Assembly (NCBI GenBank): GCA_002104905.1
Contig: MCFE01000518.1
Span: forward strand, 1 to 63,171
From: Basidiobolus meristosporus CBS 931.73
Taxonomy: Eukaryota; Basidiobolomycota; Basidiobolomycetes; Basidiobolales; Basidiobolaceae
Length of the DNA stretch: 63,171 nt
Direction: 5' to 3'
Shown: positions 33,338 through 45,783 of the stretch, piece by piece
How the letters are laid out: the number at the start of each line of letters is the position of its first letter
How positions within the stretch are numbered: the first letter of the stretch is position 1
The notes under the pieces: generated by a model
The model's database searches: none
What the model was told of the DNA's origin: nothing
What the model saw: only the letters and a program-made list of their open reading frames with translations
Translations under genes and position numbers: made by a program

Positions 33338-34329
33338 GAAGAGGCTGGTGGGGTGCGGTTCTGGCTTTGCTGATCTTACTTTTATAATCCAGGTAGAATG
33401 GGCCTGGCCAGTCCCCGGGAGCCGTTGAGCTTGCATTGGCCAGCATTAGGATGTCAAGTTTGTGAGTCGCTGAGCCTTTGGTTGCTAGAAAACCAAATGG
33501 GCACCACGAGATCCCTTATTTGGTGCGAAGCCAATATCGGATCCGAATGGGATCCGATATTCATTGCTAGGCTCGACTAGCAGCAGTTTAGGAAACCCGG
33601 TGGCCGAATTATCAAGCTGAGCCAATATGAGTAGCTTAAGCGGGGAATTATGCGATTTGGAGTTTTAAATAAATTTTTCCTCGATCCTTCACGCGATTGG
33701 CCATCGAGTGATTTCATCAATACGAGCGACAAATCATTTCCCACGAGTTTGGCAGATAGCGTTATGGAATGTCGGTGGGGATTTCTTGGGTTTGTTGAGC
33801 TACCCCAATTCGGCCAGATGAACCAATTGGCTGGATTCGAACTTGACAAGAACATGGGCCAATCCTGATGCCGTTAAGCCAATTCCCCTCCCATTGCACA
33901 AGACCAATCAGCGGTATGGTTCCTGATGTCGCGGAGCCTCTGCCAGACTACTCGGTGCGGGTTGATGCACGCATCTCTCATCCTCGCACGAGTCATGGCC
34001 CTGCTGATTCTGCGCACTACTCTCGACCACTCAACCCTGATGTGGCAGGGTTGGGTCCAGGGGAACGCGGCACACCTCAGCATCACAGGCTCCGCTCAAC
34101 AACGGGGCTGCATGTTTGAGGCCAAGTTACACTAGGTACAGCCCATCCTTGGGTTGGGAGATCGAACGAGGAATGGATGGGGCCATTTTAGCCATATTGA
34201 TTAGCTGAGCCTCTTCATGCCCAACCCGGCAGTTCCATCGTAAACCCTTTGGAGTACTTTACGCTTATATGGATAATGTACACTCAACAGACGTGCTTAT
34301 TTGGTGCCCGTTTATTCACGTCGCTGACG

Positions 34330-34836
34330 AGGATCCTATTTGGCTGGGCCCTGATCGATCCGCTGGAAATAAGCTTCAGAATTGGTGGTGTGATATGTAT
34401 GAAAATGGTTAGAAGGTTTTGAAGCAGGAGGCGTAGGGACACAGCCACCGATTTTCATCTCACAGCCAGAACAGACGACAACCCTAAGGGATTTTCCAAT
34501 AGCCCCAAACCTACAGTTGTCACACTTCCAGAAGGCCTAGGTGCCGGATGCCTTCCCCAGAGCGAGCGCTCCCCGCCCACTCCACGCGCTACTCGCTAGC
34601 AGCCAGAGTAGAGCCGCGGAGGCCTGTCTTGCCTTGGTGCCGGGGTGGAAGGGTCGCAGGGTTTCGGCCCCGAAGTCAGGCCTAAGCAACCGGGTGAAGG
34701 GTCCACTGAACTCCAAAGTGCTGTCTACAACCTGGATGGTTTCGGCAGTCTACCTAATAAAGGGTAAAAATTTTAGCGCTTCAATACTGCCGGATTCGGC
34801 ACCACCTAAATCAATTAGACCATAATGGCGCGACGG
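34330..34836 (-). pseudogene. Decayed frame with a zinc-ribbon-like CX2C..CX2C motif
   Basis: The - strand is open for ~165 codons except for two TAG codons (near 34754 and 34538). It reads ..LIDLGGAESGSIEALKF.. and then WKCDNCRFGAIGKSLRV followed by VVCSGC, giving CX2C-X13-CX2C spacing. No ATG is evident. I cannot name a family. It may be a gene relic or a gene with unseen introns. Confidence 0.25.
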
Positions 34837-35221
34837 TCTTGATCAGAACACACACAATTCGTTGTTTAGGCGCTGTCTTCCGGTGGAGTCGACCTCATTC
34901 CCCCAAACCTTAATTCTGCAGCCAGTGGCTTCGTAACCTAGATCCTCATTCTTCGTGGTTCAATGTTACCATATCCCCGCTCGGCCTTGCCTCATGATAC
35001 TCACGAAGTGTTGAACACGCACACAGCGAACTGAGGCCGAGCGCTTGCTTGGTGCCTGCTGTTGTTGAGCGAGATGGCCGAAATGGCATTGCTATGTATG
35101 GGTCGCTGATTTCCGATCCAAACAAGCGACACTTTTAATTGATCCTAGATTTGGAAAGCCGTTTCTCAACCTTAATCCTAATCCTGCGACGAGCAAGCGC
35201 GCGCAGAGGCGATTCACGTTC

Positions 35222-35235
35222 CATATAAAACGTTG
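35222..35235 (+). promoter_or_regulatory. TATA-like element of the nucleoside transporter gene
   Basis: 'catataaaacg' lies about 65 nt before the ATG at 35292. The intervening leader is pyrimidine/A-rich (catcatcatcaac...ctctctactcc), consistent with a short fungal 5' UTR. Confidence 0.5.
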
Positions 35236-35291
35236 GCCCGACAGACTCCCATCATCATCAACTACACCTGCTTGCTTCTCTCTACTCCAAT

Positions 35292-36974
35292 ATGAATGTG
35301 GAAAATCCCATCGAAACCACTGAGGTTTCCCCAACCTCCGAGTCCCACCCCACCTCTTTTCTCCCCGTAAGTGCCAACGATACTTACCCCGATGAGAAGA
35401 AAGAGGTGGACTCGTCCAAGGAAGACCAGCCACCAACCTTTTACCGCCGTTATCGTTTGTGGTTCCACGTTCTCATGTTTGCCATCATCACCGGGCTGAT
35501 GATTGGGGCGTGGATCCTGCATGGAGACAGATCGCTGGTGCTTTCCCTCCTGTGGGCCTTTGTCTCTCTGAAGCTCATGTTCTACCATGTACCCACCCGA
35601 ATCGTTTCCAAGCCCTTGGCCGTTGTTTTCGGCGTTGTCGCCAAAGGAGTCTTGGCCATCCCCGAAAAAATCCGCCGCATCCTAGGCGTCTTGCTTCCCA
35701 TTGCCCTGCTCGTAACCGTAGCCCTGGTTCTTCCAACCCAGGATGGCCATAGCAGCCGCATGGATCGGTTGAGATCCCTCCTCGGTCTTGCCGTGTTCAT
35801 CGGTTTGCTATTCGCCACATCGACCAATCGTAGATGTATCCCCTGGAGAACCGTCATTGTTGGTGTCTTGTTCCAGTTCTTCCTCGGTTTGTTCATCCTC
35901 AAGACCTCCGTCGGATACGACATCTTCAGCTGGCTCTCCAACATGTGCTCCACCTTGCTCCAGTTCTCCAAGGCCGGTCTGTCGTTCGTGACCAACGACG
36001 ACGTCGCCAACATCGGGATTTTCGTGTTCACCGTGCTGCCCGCTGTCATCTTCTTCGCTGCCATCGTCAAGGTTGTCTACTACTTCGGCGGTATGCAATG
36101 GATTGTGCGTAAGTTTGCTTGGATGATGGTGAGACTGATGGGCACTAGTGGTGCGGAGTCTGTCGTCGCCGCTGCCTCCCCCTTCGTTGGCATGGGTGAA
36201 TCCTCGTTGCTTGTTCTGCCATTCCTGGAGACCATGACTCGTAGTGAGCTCCATTCCGCCATGACCTCGGGTTTTGCTACTATTTCAGGCTCAGTTTTGG
36301 TTGCCTTTATTTCCATGAATGTCGACGCCCAAACTCTAATCACTTCCTGCGTGATGTCGGTTCCTTGTGGCCTGGCCATCTCCAAGATGCGCTTCCCCGA
36401 GACTGGCGAGCCCGTTACCAAGGGAAAGGTCCGCATCCCCGAGAGCGAAGACAAGGAGGCCAATTTCCTTCATGCCGCGTCAAATGGTGCAGCGCAAGGT
36501 ATTGAGCTGGCGCTGCTGATTCTGGCCACCGTTCTCTCCTTCATCTCGCTCCTCGCCTTGGTCAACTCGTTCCTTACCTGGGTCGGAGGCTTCTTCAACA
36601 TCGATAATCTTACCCTCGAATTCATCGTGGGCTACTTGTTCTATCCATTCATGTGGTTGGTAGGGATCCCCAACAAAGATCTACTCACCGTAGCCCGCTT
36701 GATGGCCACCAAGATGTTTGTCAACGAGTTTGCTGCTTTTGCCGAGCTGGCCAATCTGACCAACGAAGGAGTGCTTCAGGGGAGAGCGGCCTCTCTCGGC
36801 ATCTACTGCCTCTGCGGATTCGCCAACTTCGGATCCATTGGTATCCAGATCGGTGCTCTGGGAGCCATGGCACCTTCTCGTAAGAAGGATCTTGCTGAGC
36901 TGGCGTTCTCAGCCATGCTGTGCGGCACAATGTCTACTCTGATGAGTGCAACCATTGCCGGTATGCTATTGTAG
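35292..36974 (+). CDS. Concentrative nucleoside transporter (CNT/SLC28/NupC family)
   Basis: 560 aa, uninterrupted. A ~55-residue hydrophilic N-terminus is followed by about 12 membrane segments in the CNT arrangement: N-terminal domain (ILGVLLPIALLVTVALVL; FQFFLGLFILKTSVG), Gate domain (MGTSGAESVVAAASPFVGMG) and C-terminal domain (ESSLLVLPFLETMTRSELH, MTSGFATISGSVL, TKMFVNEFAAFAEL). The family couples H+ or Na+ to nucleoside uptake at the plasma membrane. The conserved GxxE substrate loop, GQTE or GQGE in many members, here reads GMGE, so the Gln that contacts the base in studied CNTs is Met. AATAAAG at 37129, about 155 nt after the stop, could be the polyadenylation signal. Missing introns contrast with the neighbouring genes. 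Confidence 0.95.
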   Translation: MNVENPIETTEVSPTSESHPTSFLPVSANDTYPDEKKEVDSSKEDQPPTFYRRYRLWFHVLMFAIITGLMIGAWILHGDRSLVLSLLWAFVSLKLMFYHVPTRIVSKPLAVVFGVVAKGVLAIPEKIRRILGVLLPIALLVTVALVLPTQDGHSSRMDRLRSLLGLAVFIGLLFATSTNRRCIPWRTVIVGVLFQFFLGLFILKTSVGYDIFSWLSNMCSTLLQFSKAGLSFVTNDDVANIGIFVFTVLPAVIFFAAIVKVVYYFGGMQWIVRKFAWMMVRLMGTSGAESVVAAASPFVGMGESSLLVLPFLETMTRSELHSAMTSGFATISGSVLVAFISMNVDAQTLITSCVMSVPCGLAISKMRFPETGEPVTKGKVRIPESEDKEANFLHAASNGAAQGIELALLILATVLSFISLLALVNSFLTWVGGFFNIDNLTLEFIVGYLFYPFMWLVGIPNKDLLTVARLMATKMFVNEFAAFAELANLTNEGVLQGRAASLGIYCLCGFANFGSIGIQIGALGAMAPSRKKDLAELAFSAMLCGTMSTLMSATIAGMLL

Positions 36975-37849
36975 TAATCCCGCATGCTCTCTCTCAACTT
37001 AGGGAGCAGCTTGGCTGCTGCAAAAATCCTCTAATTCCCCCACCAAACCACCGATTTGCATCTTGTTATCATTGGATCTATATACCACTCAGTAATTTTT
37101 GTACAGCTTGATTGTTCCTGACTGAAGCTAATAAAGTATCTTCTCAGATCCCCTGTTGTTGATCACTCTTATTGACGTGGCGTTATGGCCCAAACCAATC
37201 CTTCTACGACCGCCCGGAATACTCAGCCAGTTGACGAAGTCCCATCAGTCGTGGAAGCGGTGTTCTTTCACTCGGCCCACACGAGATGCCTCTGGAAATT
37301 GGAGTGCGCTTGAGCGTCCAAGTTTGTCAATATTCCCTTCCTGCCGATACCTGGCGGCAATCGCTATTTCTTAATCTTGCATTGCCAAACGATGCTAGGC
37401 AGCCATAAATGCAGTGCCCCTAACTTTGAGATGTCCCGGATACATCGCGCAACGTTTCTTTCTTGTCGGAACCGAAATATAGGGAAATAAGACGAGATCC
37501 ACAGATATGCGTGGAGTGCCAACCAATGATTCACTCCAGCTTACCTCAATTTTAGAGCCTAGTGACCCGTTTCTCTGGGGGTGGGCATGCAATGCCTGGT
37601 AACGAGGCTATATGAAGCTTGGAATTGAATAGGGATGTCCACTGAGACCCTATGCGCCATACCAAATGGTTCGGACATTGCATAGTATGTGTCTCAATTT
37701 AAGTGATAACTTCCATCTCGTCACCATTGCTTCTTTTGATGAAGTATCTTAGCAATGATTAGTGACTCCTGGTGGTACACCTATATACATATGCATTAAT
37801 AAAGTCAAAGTCATCTGGGGTATCAAGGCTGTCTGATATTCTTAGAAGT
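36975..37849. other. 3' flank of the transporter gene and intergenic
   Basis: A probable polyadenylation signal lies at 37129 (aataaag). No other gene is seen before copia-derived sequence begins at about 37850. Confidence 0.5.
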
Positions 37850-38450
37850 TTGGATGTAACATGGCCCAGCAGGCACAGGCCAAGCAAGGTTTAATAAAAC
37901 AGTACGCCTTGAAGCAGGCCCAATGGAGTGGGGCATTGAACACTTGTTGGCTTACATTTTGACTGATTTCTGAGCAGTTTTGTGGCATATGCTCTGCAAC
38001 CAAATATTCTTGAGCACTTTGCATGTGGTCCATATTCTTACCATCCCTCACATGGAGTAGAACTACAAAGTATTTTGCTATAGCTCCTATCTTTAAAATA
38101 TACTGCTGTAGTAATTGATTGCACCCAAAAATCATAGGAACATATTTGTTCATAGATTTTACTTCTTTCCATATCAGTTGTTGATCTGTGTGCATGTTCT
38201 GACACTCCATTTTGCTCTTGGAAGCATGATCCAGTAGTCCCATCTTTATCCCATGACTTTTGCAGAAGTGGATGAAGAGTCTTGAGGTATGTTTGCCTCC
38301 ATTGCCAGAGTGTATTTTCTTGATTTCTTCACCAGTTTCTCTCTCAGCATGAATTTAAACTCTGTGAACTTAAACAGGGCATCTTCCTTTTTCCCCATGA
38401 AGTGGACTCACATGTGTCATATAGAATCATTAATAATTATGATTAATTAC

Positions 38451-38799
38451 TGTTGTAAAAATTTGTATTTCCACCTAAATATTCACCTAACTTAGTCACT
38501 TGGATCATCACCTTCAAATCCTAGAGAATACTGACCAAATTCCTTGTTGGGATTTACTTAGAATATTTTCACCAAAATACCAGGTACCCAGAACATGAAA
38601 ATTCTCAAAGTTGTCCAAACAGCCCCAAACTTTGCACACATGTTCTTGAGACCTTCCTTAGCCTATTCTACATGTTTGTAAAGCCAAGACCAGGTAAAAG
38701 TATAAATACTACTCCTACATTTGATAAATCATTAAGTGAAAACCACATAATCTACTTGCTCTCCAAATCACTTCCAATATCTCCAAGTCTCTTACAACA
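38451..38799 (+). repeat. Solo copia LTR with target duplication
   Basis: 349 bp, TGTTGTAA to TTACAACA, flanked by the direct repeat ATTAC (38446-38450 and 38800-38804). It lies inside Copia-4 integrase sequence. It marks an insertion followed by LTR-LTR recombination. Confidence 0.9.
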
Positions 38800-39273
38800 A
38801 TTACTACATATCACACAAGGATATATCTTGCACAGGTCCATGCAGACCTCTATATATTAGATCAAATATTTACTGAGTTTTGATTAGCCCAGACCTAAAG
38901 AATGCTTTTCTGACTTTTTTTGCATATACTCAGGCCTCCCAGTGCTTCAAACTAGATGGAGGATCAATTTCACTGCTGAAATTAGCTGATTTACTATTAT
39001 TTTGCTCCAAAAATAAAAATTAATATGTCCAATTCTCATAGACCATATTGCTTGCGTGTTTTCATTTCAGTTAGATATTTTGGTTTCAAGATATGATGAA
39101 ATATAAGTTAAGCTGTACAGATTCTGATCTCTAATACCAAAAGCAATATAGGCATCATTTTAATCAGTGATCCTATGTCCAGAGCTATCAAAACTGAAGC
39201 TAAGTCCTTCTGCTCTAGCTTTGCTTATAGATGGTGATTTAAGAATGTGTAATTTATCCCAAAGATTCACTAA

Positions 39274-39560
39274 ATGTGGTAATTTAGATTCTCACCTAAA
39301 ATCATAGAGTACTTTGACAAAACTTCATGTAGGATTTTACTTGGAATACATTTAGCAAACATCAGTTACTGAGAGCACAGAGTCTCTCAAAGTTGGCCAA
39401 ACAGCTCCAAGCTTTGCACACATGTTATTGGGACCTTCCCAAACATACTCTACATATTTGCTCTGCCAAGACCATATAAAGGAATAAGTATCACCTTTAA
39501 GTTCAGTAACTCATCAAGTAAAAACAACATAATCTGCATGTTTCCCAGTCACTTACAACA
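39274..39560 (+). repeat. Old, diverged copia LTR
   Basis: It shares ordered blocks with the family LTR ('gctttgcacacatgtt', 'gggaccttcc', ending 'cttacaaca') but has many changes and a degraded start. It sits at the protease-integrase boundary of Copia-4, close to the place where Gypsy-1 entered Copia-1. Confidence 0.65.
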
Positions 39561-40974
39561 TCACCAATGCTCTGATAAGAGATAATAGGCTTCTGACAGT
39601 TTCTGGTACAAACAGTGCTGCTTTGAAGGTCAGTGTGTTGCTTCTGTCACTGCTTCTGAGGTCTACTAGGATAGTTCCCTGTCTAACTGCATCAAGTGTT
39701 GTGTTGGCACCATAAAAACTTTGTTGATTGGAATTTCTTACTACCAAGTAAAAAGTTGTGTTTAACATGGAAAATGTTGAGATGTTCCAGAGTCAGTATA
39801 TCACATCTGAGAGCCCCTTTTTGTGGTTAATTCAGTGCAGATATAAAGTTGTTGCCACATTTCTATATTTTTCTGCTCACTTTCTCTGTTTCTAAAGGTC
39901 TAGTCATACATGTATCCTTTCCATTTGCAGTAGCTGCAAAACAGGTTGCTGTTACCATTATGTGGAATTGAGCACCTCCATTGGTGGCTATCATTGCTTA
40001 TTAATGAATTTTCTTCTACTTTCTTGTTAACACTTTGTTTTCTTAATTGCTGATCCAGGAGTCATCCATATACAAAATTTAATGTCCAATCTTCAGTTTT
40101 GAGCTCCATGCCTGATTCAAGGACCCAAAACCTGTCTTTCAAGCTATTCTGGAGGGCAACTGTAACCTCTTCATTAGTAGCTTGTAGGCCCCACAGACTC
40201 CAAATTGTTTACCTGCACATTAATTCTGTCAATTGGGCATTTTGTAGCATCTCTTGGGAGCATTTATGAGGTAAAGAGTTCTTGTCCAAGTTACATTATT
40301 TCAGCAGCTGAACATGACTGGTTGGTGTCATCTAATGCCTTATATGTATTCTTTGCATTTTTGCTCTTGAGCATTCAATTAGCTATTTATCTTCAATATT
40401 AAGTAAATGTATTTGAAGGCACTCTGTTCTATCCTCTAGTACTTTGAGGCCTCCTCTCCTACATTTTTGAAGGTAATCTTTATCCCATGAAAATATCACA
40501 AAAGCCACTCTCCTATAGCAGAAACTTCATCTTCACCTTCTACACTTGGTAGCTGGATCCATCCAACTTTTCAGCAGAGGGAAGAGTAACAGTAGTGCAG
40601 TAGTGGATATTGTAGAGAGCAACAGCTTGGAGCACATAACCTGTTGTTAGAGTCTTGGAGATATTGGAAGTGAATGGGAGAAGTAGATTATGTGGTTGGC
40701 ACTTAATGATTTATGAAATGTAAAAGTGGTATTAATACTTTTACATGGTCTATATATAGCAAGCAGATAGAGTATGTTTAGGAAGGGCCCAAGAGCGTGT
40801 GCTCATGGCTTGGTGCTGTTTGGACAACTTTGGGAATTTTCATGTATTGGATACCTGATATTTTTGGTGAAGCTATTCCAAATAATTCCCTACAAGGAAT
40901 TTGGCCAATATTTTTGATGATTTGCAGGCAATGTTCCAACTATGATGGGTGAATATTAAAGTGAGATTACAAAT

Positions 40975-41147
40975 CATTAAAACATTCTTAGCATACTTCT
41001 GGAACCCCCTAAACTACTCTACATACTTATTTTGTTAAGATCATGTAAGAATACAAGAACTACTTTTATATTTACTAAATTTTCCAAAAACCACAAAATC
41101 TACATGATCCACCAGTCACTTTGAGCATCTCTAAAACTCTTACAACA
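40975..41147 (+). repeat. Partial copia LTR (3' half)
   Basis: It matches the distal half of the LTR (actctacatac..., ending 'actcttacaaca') with drift. It is directly adjacent to the inverted LTR of Copia-4. Confidence 0.6.
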
Positions 41148-41224
41148 TTGATATCTTGTTTTATTTGTCAAACTGATAGAACCCAGGATATTTAATGCTA
41201 TATTTGTGAGAACTTGGTATTCTG

Positions 41225-42711
41225 CTAGCTATTTTTAATTCAAACAATCACCAAGAGCCTGGAACTGCAAGATAGATTCTTATTTGGAATCTTTGAGTTT
41301 TAAAAAGAGTAATGCCGACTATAGTATATACTATAAGCCAGATAGAGCAAATCCAGTTCTATTAGCTCTATATGTGGATGATCTTATTATAGCCGCCAAT
41401 AACCTGGAAACATTGGAAGAGACTAAATCCAGCCTATCTAAGGAGTTCAAGATGTCCAATCTAGGAGAACTTAGTTACTACTTAGGGATTAAGTTCTCCA
41501 TAGACAGAAGTACCCAGACTATTACCCTAAGCCAATCCAAGTATATTCAAGATATACTAAAGAAGTACAAAATGGAAGACTGTAAACCGGCAGCTACCCC
41601 AATGGAGACAAACCTTAACTTAGTCAAAACTCAACAAAATCAAGAGAGCTTGGTGCCATCTGAAAGCCCTGACTTTCCTTATCAATCTATGGTCGGCAGT
41701 CTGATGTATATCATGCTTGGAACACGTCCAGATATCTCATATTCAGTGGGAGTTGTCAGCCAACATAATCAGAACTATGGATCTGATCATATTGCAGCAG
41801 TTAAGCGGATTTTTAGATACCTAAAAGAAACTGCTGATATCTGCTTAAGATACACTTATAAGGATTCAGAACAGGACCTTGTGGGATACTCTGATGCTGA
41901 TTGGGGACAAAATTTGGAAGACAGAAGATCCACCACAGGATATACCTTTCTTTATTGTAAAGGAGCAATTTCATGAAATTCAAGAAAGCAACCAACCGTA
42001 GCACTTTCTACTACAGAGGCAGAGTATATGGCAGCCTGTGAAGCTACAAAAGAAGCAATGTGGTTAAGAAAACTTCTTACAGATTTAGGCCTATGTCAAA
42101 AAACACCTATTGCTTTATTTCAAGATAATCAAGGATGTATACAATTAGGTAGAGATCCAACTTTTCATGCTAGAACCAAGCACATAGATATTAGACATCA
42201 TTTCATACATGAAGCTATAGAGAATAACTTAGTTAGCTTAGTTTACTGTTGTACAGATGAAATGATTGCAGACATATTTACCTAACCATTAGCTAGAGAC
42301 AAGTTTGAATAACTTAGGTCAAAATTAGGACTAGTCAGTATGAACATTTAGCTGAGTGGGAGTGTTGTAAAAATTCGTATTTCCACCTAAATACTCACCT
42401 AACTTAGTCACTTAGATCATCACCTTCAAATCCTAGAGAATACTGACTAAATTCCTTGTCGGGATTTACTTAGAATATTTTCACCAAAATGCCAGGTACC
42501 CAGAATATGAAAATTCTCAAAGTTGTCCAAACAGCCCCAAACTTTGCACACATGTTCTTGGGACCTTCCATAGCCTATTCTACGTGTTTGTAATGCCAAG
42601 ACCAGGTAAAAGTATAAATACTACTTTTACATTCAATAAATCATTAAGTGAAAACCACATAATCTACTTGTTCTCCAAATCACTTCCAATATCTCCAAGA
42701 CTCTTACAACA
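41225..42711 (+). mobile_element. Copia-5: 5'-truncated copia element (RT, RNase H, LTR)
   Basis: It starts inside RT (CKIDSYLESLSFKKSNADYS after a shift) and keeps an intact YVDDL motif at about 41370. A long clean frame runs 41284-41974 and stops at a TGA that replaces the Trp codon of SWNSRKQ. RNase H continues in frame from 41977 to a TAA near 42283. The LTR follows at 42363-42711. It is the least decayed copia coding region here. Confidence 0.85.
42363..42711 (+). repeat. Copia-5 LTR
   Basis: TGTTGTAAAAATTCG to TTACAACA, 349 bp, preceded by the polypurine tract ctgagtgggag. It is immediately followed by RNase H sequence of another copy. Confidence 0.88.
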
Positions 42712-43334
42712 GGCCTATGTCAAAAAATGCCTATTACTTGATTTCAAGAGAATCATGGATGTATACAATTAGGTAGAAATACAACTCTTCATACTAGAAC
42801 TAAGCACATAGATATTGGACAGCATTTCATACATGAAGCTATAGAGAATAACTTAGTTAGCTTAGCTTACTGTCCTTCAGATGAAATGATTGCAGACATA
42901 TCTACCAAACTATTAGCTAGAGACAAGTTTGAATATCTTAGGTCAAAATTAGGACTAGTCTGTATGAACATATAGCTGAGTGGGAGTGTTGTAAAAATAT
43001 GTAAATCCATCTAAATATTCACCTAACTTTGTCACTTAGATCTTTATCTTCCAATCCTAGAGAATACTGACCAAATTCCTAGTTGGGATTTACTTAGAAT
43101 ATTTTCACCAAAATAACAGATACCCAGAACATGATAATTCTCAGTTGACCAAACAGCCCCTAACTTTGCGCACATGTTTTTGGGGCCTTCCTTAACCTAT
43201 TCTATATGTCTATTATGCCAAGGCCATGTAAAAGTATACAAACTACTCTTACATTCAATAAATCATTATGTGAAAACCACATAATCTACTGGTCCTCCCA
43301 AATCACTTCCAATATCTCCAAGACTCTTACAACA
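42712..43334 (+). mobile_element. Copia-6: RNase H tail plus LTR
   Basis: 42712-42974 repeats the end of copia RNase H ('ggcctatgtcaaaaaatgcc', KHIDIG.HFIHEAIENN, ISTKLLARDKFEYL) and then the polypurine tract and an LTR at 42987-43334. The join to the Copia-5 LTR at 42711 looks like recombination between elements, because no 5' part is present. Confidence 0.8.
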
Positions 43335-43617
43335 TGAACAACTGTATGAATAGAAAACTTTAATGCTGCAGACATTATTATGCCACATTATGGCCATCAG
43401 ACTTGTCCTAGCATTATCCCCCAAACCAAAAGCTTAGAAATTCATGCAGAGATTCTTGTTACCTGTTGACAGGTTTTGTAACACTTTGTATCATTATCAA
43501 ATATAACAGAATGCAGTATGACAGCATTTATTGAATGTATTGTAGCTTGATGTTGTAAGCTTTAGCCCCTAGGCACATAAGCTGCTTATATATTTGTGCT
43601 GCCTGGTCCAATACCTT

Positions 43618-43851
43618 AAGATTCACTTAGAATATTTACCCAGAACATGAAAATTAGATAAGATATCCAAACAGCCCCAAGCTTTGCACACATATTCTCA
43701 GGACCTTCCTAAACCTCTTCTACATGATTGTTATGCCAAGACCATGTAAAAGTATAAATACTACTTTTACATTCAATAAATCATTAAGTGAAAACCACAT
43801 AATCAACTTGTCCTCCCAATCACTTCCAGTATCTCCAAGACTCTTACAACA
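43618..43851 (+). repeat. Partial copia LTR (3' portion)
   Basis: Distal LTR sequence from 'cacttagaatattt' to 'ctcttacaaca'. The stretch 43335-43617 between this and the previous LTR shows no gene. Confidence 0.65.
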
Positions 43852-44207
43852 TATTAATAGCAGGTATTAGCAAACATGAAAGATATAGCTGAAATGTATC
43901 TACATATTATTATTATTAAGTAATATTTGCCACACACTCTAAGCAACAAATAGCCTGACAAGTTAATACCTTTTGCTTGATTTTTCATAGAGTTGATTGT
44001 GTCTGAGCAAATTACTATAAATATGTATTGAAGATGCATATCAGTCATAGTTTTCATTACTTTGAGTTTTGTCAATAGGCTCAGTATATTACTCACTTTG
44101 ATCTACACAGTATTCAACACACTGGTTCTCCTCTACTGGCTCTGAGTATTGAATAACCTGAACTGGCTGCATAGAGATATATGGATGGGAAGTGTTATCC
44201 TCTGAGT

Positions 44208-44633
44208 TCACAATCCCCTACTGCCTGGCAGACACTGAGGCTCCCGGTGGGCCTTCTCATTTACTGCTGGGGCCTGCATGCTACTTGGCATTGAATCATT
44301 TTCCACCATCAGCATAAGTGGTATTGAAGTAGTCATGCTTTTATATGGCCGGGGGAGCACCTGTTTCATCAGTGGGACTTTGGCCACTGGAGCGAATGGA
44401 AGTACAAAAGCTCCCACTTTAGGAAAGCACGGTGTTACTTGCTGCCTGCACGGTACTCGGCGAAGATGAATTTTCTTGAAAGGTGGAGGGTATGGTAAAG
44501 TGTAGCCGGAAAGAACCGCAGTGAAGACCATCAGAGTAATCAAGCATAAGATAAGTAGTCCGATCTGTTTTTAAAAATCACGTAAGATAAAAGTAATCCG
44601 ACCAGTACTCGATTGATGTACCAATTGAGAATT
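44208..44633 (-). CDS. Possible small secreted or signal-anchored protein
   Basis: The frame from 44543 starts MITLMVFTAVLSGYTLPYP, a signal-peptide-like segment, and continues for 111 residues rich in Pro, Met and basic residues. A short upstream exon is possible: ATG at about 44645 (MNGSNSQL), a gtacat donor, and an 'aaaaacag' acceptor at about 44573, which would extend the hydrophobic core to IGLLILCLITLMVFTAVL. No family is recognised. Both the gene and its exon structure are uncertain. Confidence 0.3.
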
Positions 44634-44645
44634 GCTACCATTCAT

Positions 44646-45783
44646 CCAAGATCTCTGCCCTGAAATTTTCTTCTATTCGGGTATCAGCTGGTTCTTCTTC
44701 CATTGCCATTTCTGAATCCCATTCTTTTATTCACATACTCTAAGCCAAGCCAGGCTCTACAGCTGATAAGGGGTGCACAGGGTTGGGTACTATGTTCCTG
44801 CATGTCTTTTGCACAATAGTAGAGTAGCGAGGCCCAAGTTTTTCCTGACCGCCAAACTACACTTCGGTGTTTCTTATCCCTATGTAAAGGATATCCACAC
44901 TAGAATATCTAAAATGAGATGGCCACTAATATTGCTCTGTAGATATGGAGACGCTTACCATCATCAAAGTTGATAATCGCAAGTTCTAGGTGGCAACAAA
45001 ATACATGGAGGTATGCCACTTTCAATACTAAGCCTTAAATCCGGCAAACATTAGGTATGGCCGGTATCAAATTACTCTAATTAGATTCACACTTAATCGT
45101 CGTGGTTTTGTTGCGTATTTTTAACGCCAAGTACCGATAACAAGTTAAGAAAGTTACGTTTTTGATATTTCCGTGGTAGAAAGTAGAGTATCGGGATGGT
45201 ATTCCAAGAGTTGTGGCGGAAAAGTGTGATCCAATTGATCGCCCAATAAGAGTTTTTAAATCATGGAGGTATATTTATTAACCCGGATGCTGATCTAACT
45301 CTAGTATGCAAATAATTCTATTATGAGTAGACTAGCCTTTTACAGTAGTAGACTCCCACCGCCTCCTGGTGTAGTCGATGTATTTATAAATTCATCGGAT
45401 TACTCCATGTATTGATCAACAAAACAATGCCATTCCGTGGCTATCTCGATTTCTGATGCTACTTACTGAGGTACAAGATTCACGATCTTTGGGTTGTAAA
45501 GGCCCGTAAAACAGGGAAAATATACTGGCATTGCGCTGAGGCCTGATAGCATCTTTGATAACTAATGTGATTATAGCGATGACACTGATTCATAGCAACA
45601 ACCACGATTGGCTTTGGAAAGAAATTGGTTTATCTGCCATCGATTTAGATATCTGAAAGTAGTCTACCATGCGGAAGATAATGCAGTCTTGGTATTTCTA
45701 TTTACCGGGCACTATACCCGGCCCACTGGGTTCTCGAGCAAAATGTGCCACATACATTACAAACTACCTCCCATCTAGATACA
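44646..45783. other. Intergenic, AT-rich
   Basis: No convincing gene. It precedes the duplicated lipase block that starts near 45784. Confidence 0.5.

Larger units (their letters stand above)
33338..35291. other. Intergenic between divergent protease and nucleoside transporter genes
   Basis: 1.95 kb. Apart from the decayed frame at 34330-34836 I see no gene. The last 100 bases before 35292 form the transporter promoter. Confidence 0.5.
37850..40974 (-). mobile_element. Copia-4: old copia element on the - strand, with two later LTR insertions
   Basis: - strand order: LTR 40974-40642, gag region (about 40560-39800, zinc-knuckle remnant near 39950), protease (about 39770-39600), pre-integrase (about 39230-38810, GIRDQNLY and IGHINF), integrase (about 38440-37850, GEEIKKIHSGNGGKHTSRL and FWVQSITTAVYFKDRSY). 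All frames are full of stops and shifts. Two + strand LTRs interrupt it: an old one at 39274-39560 and a young solo LTR at 38451-38799. RT and RNase H are missing. Confidence 0.75.

Noticed and set aside
33830-33850. 'ggattcgaac' as a tRNA T-arm on the - strand
   Set aside because: No matching acceptor stem, anticodon arm or D-arm in the surrounding 80 bases.
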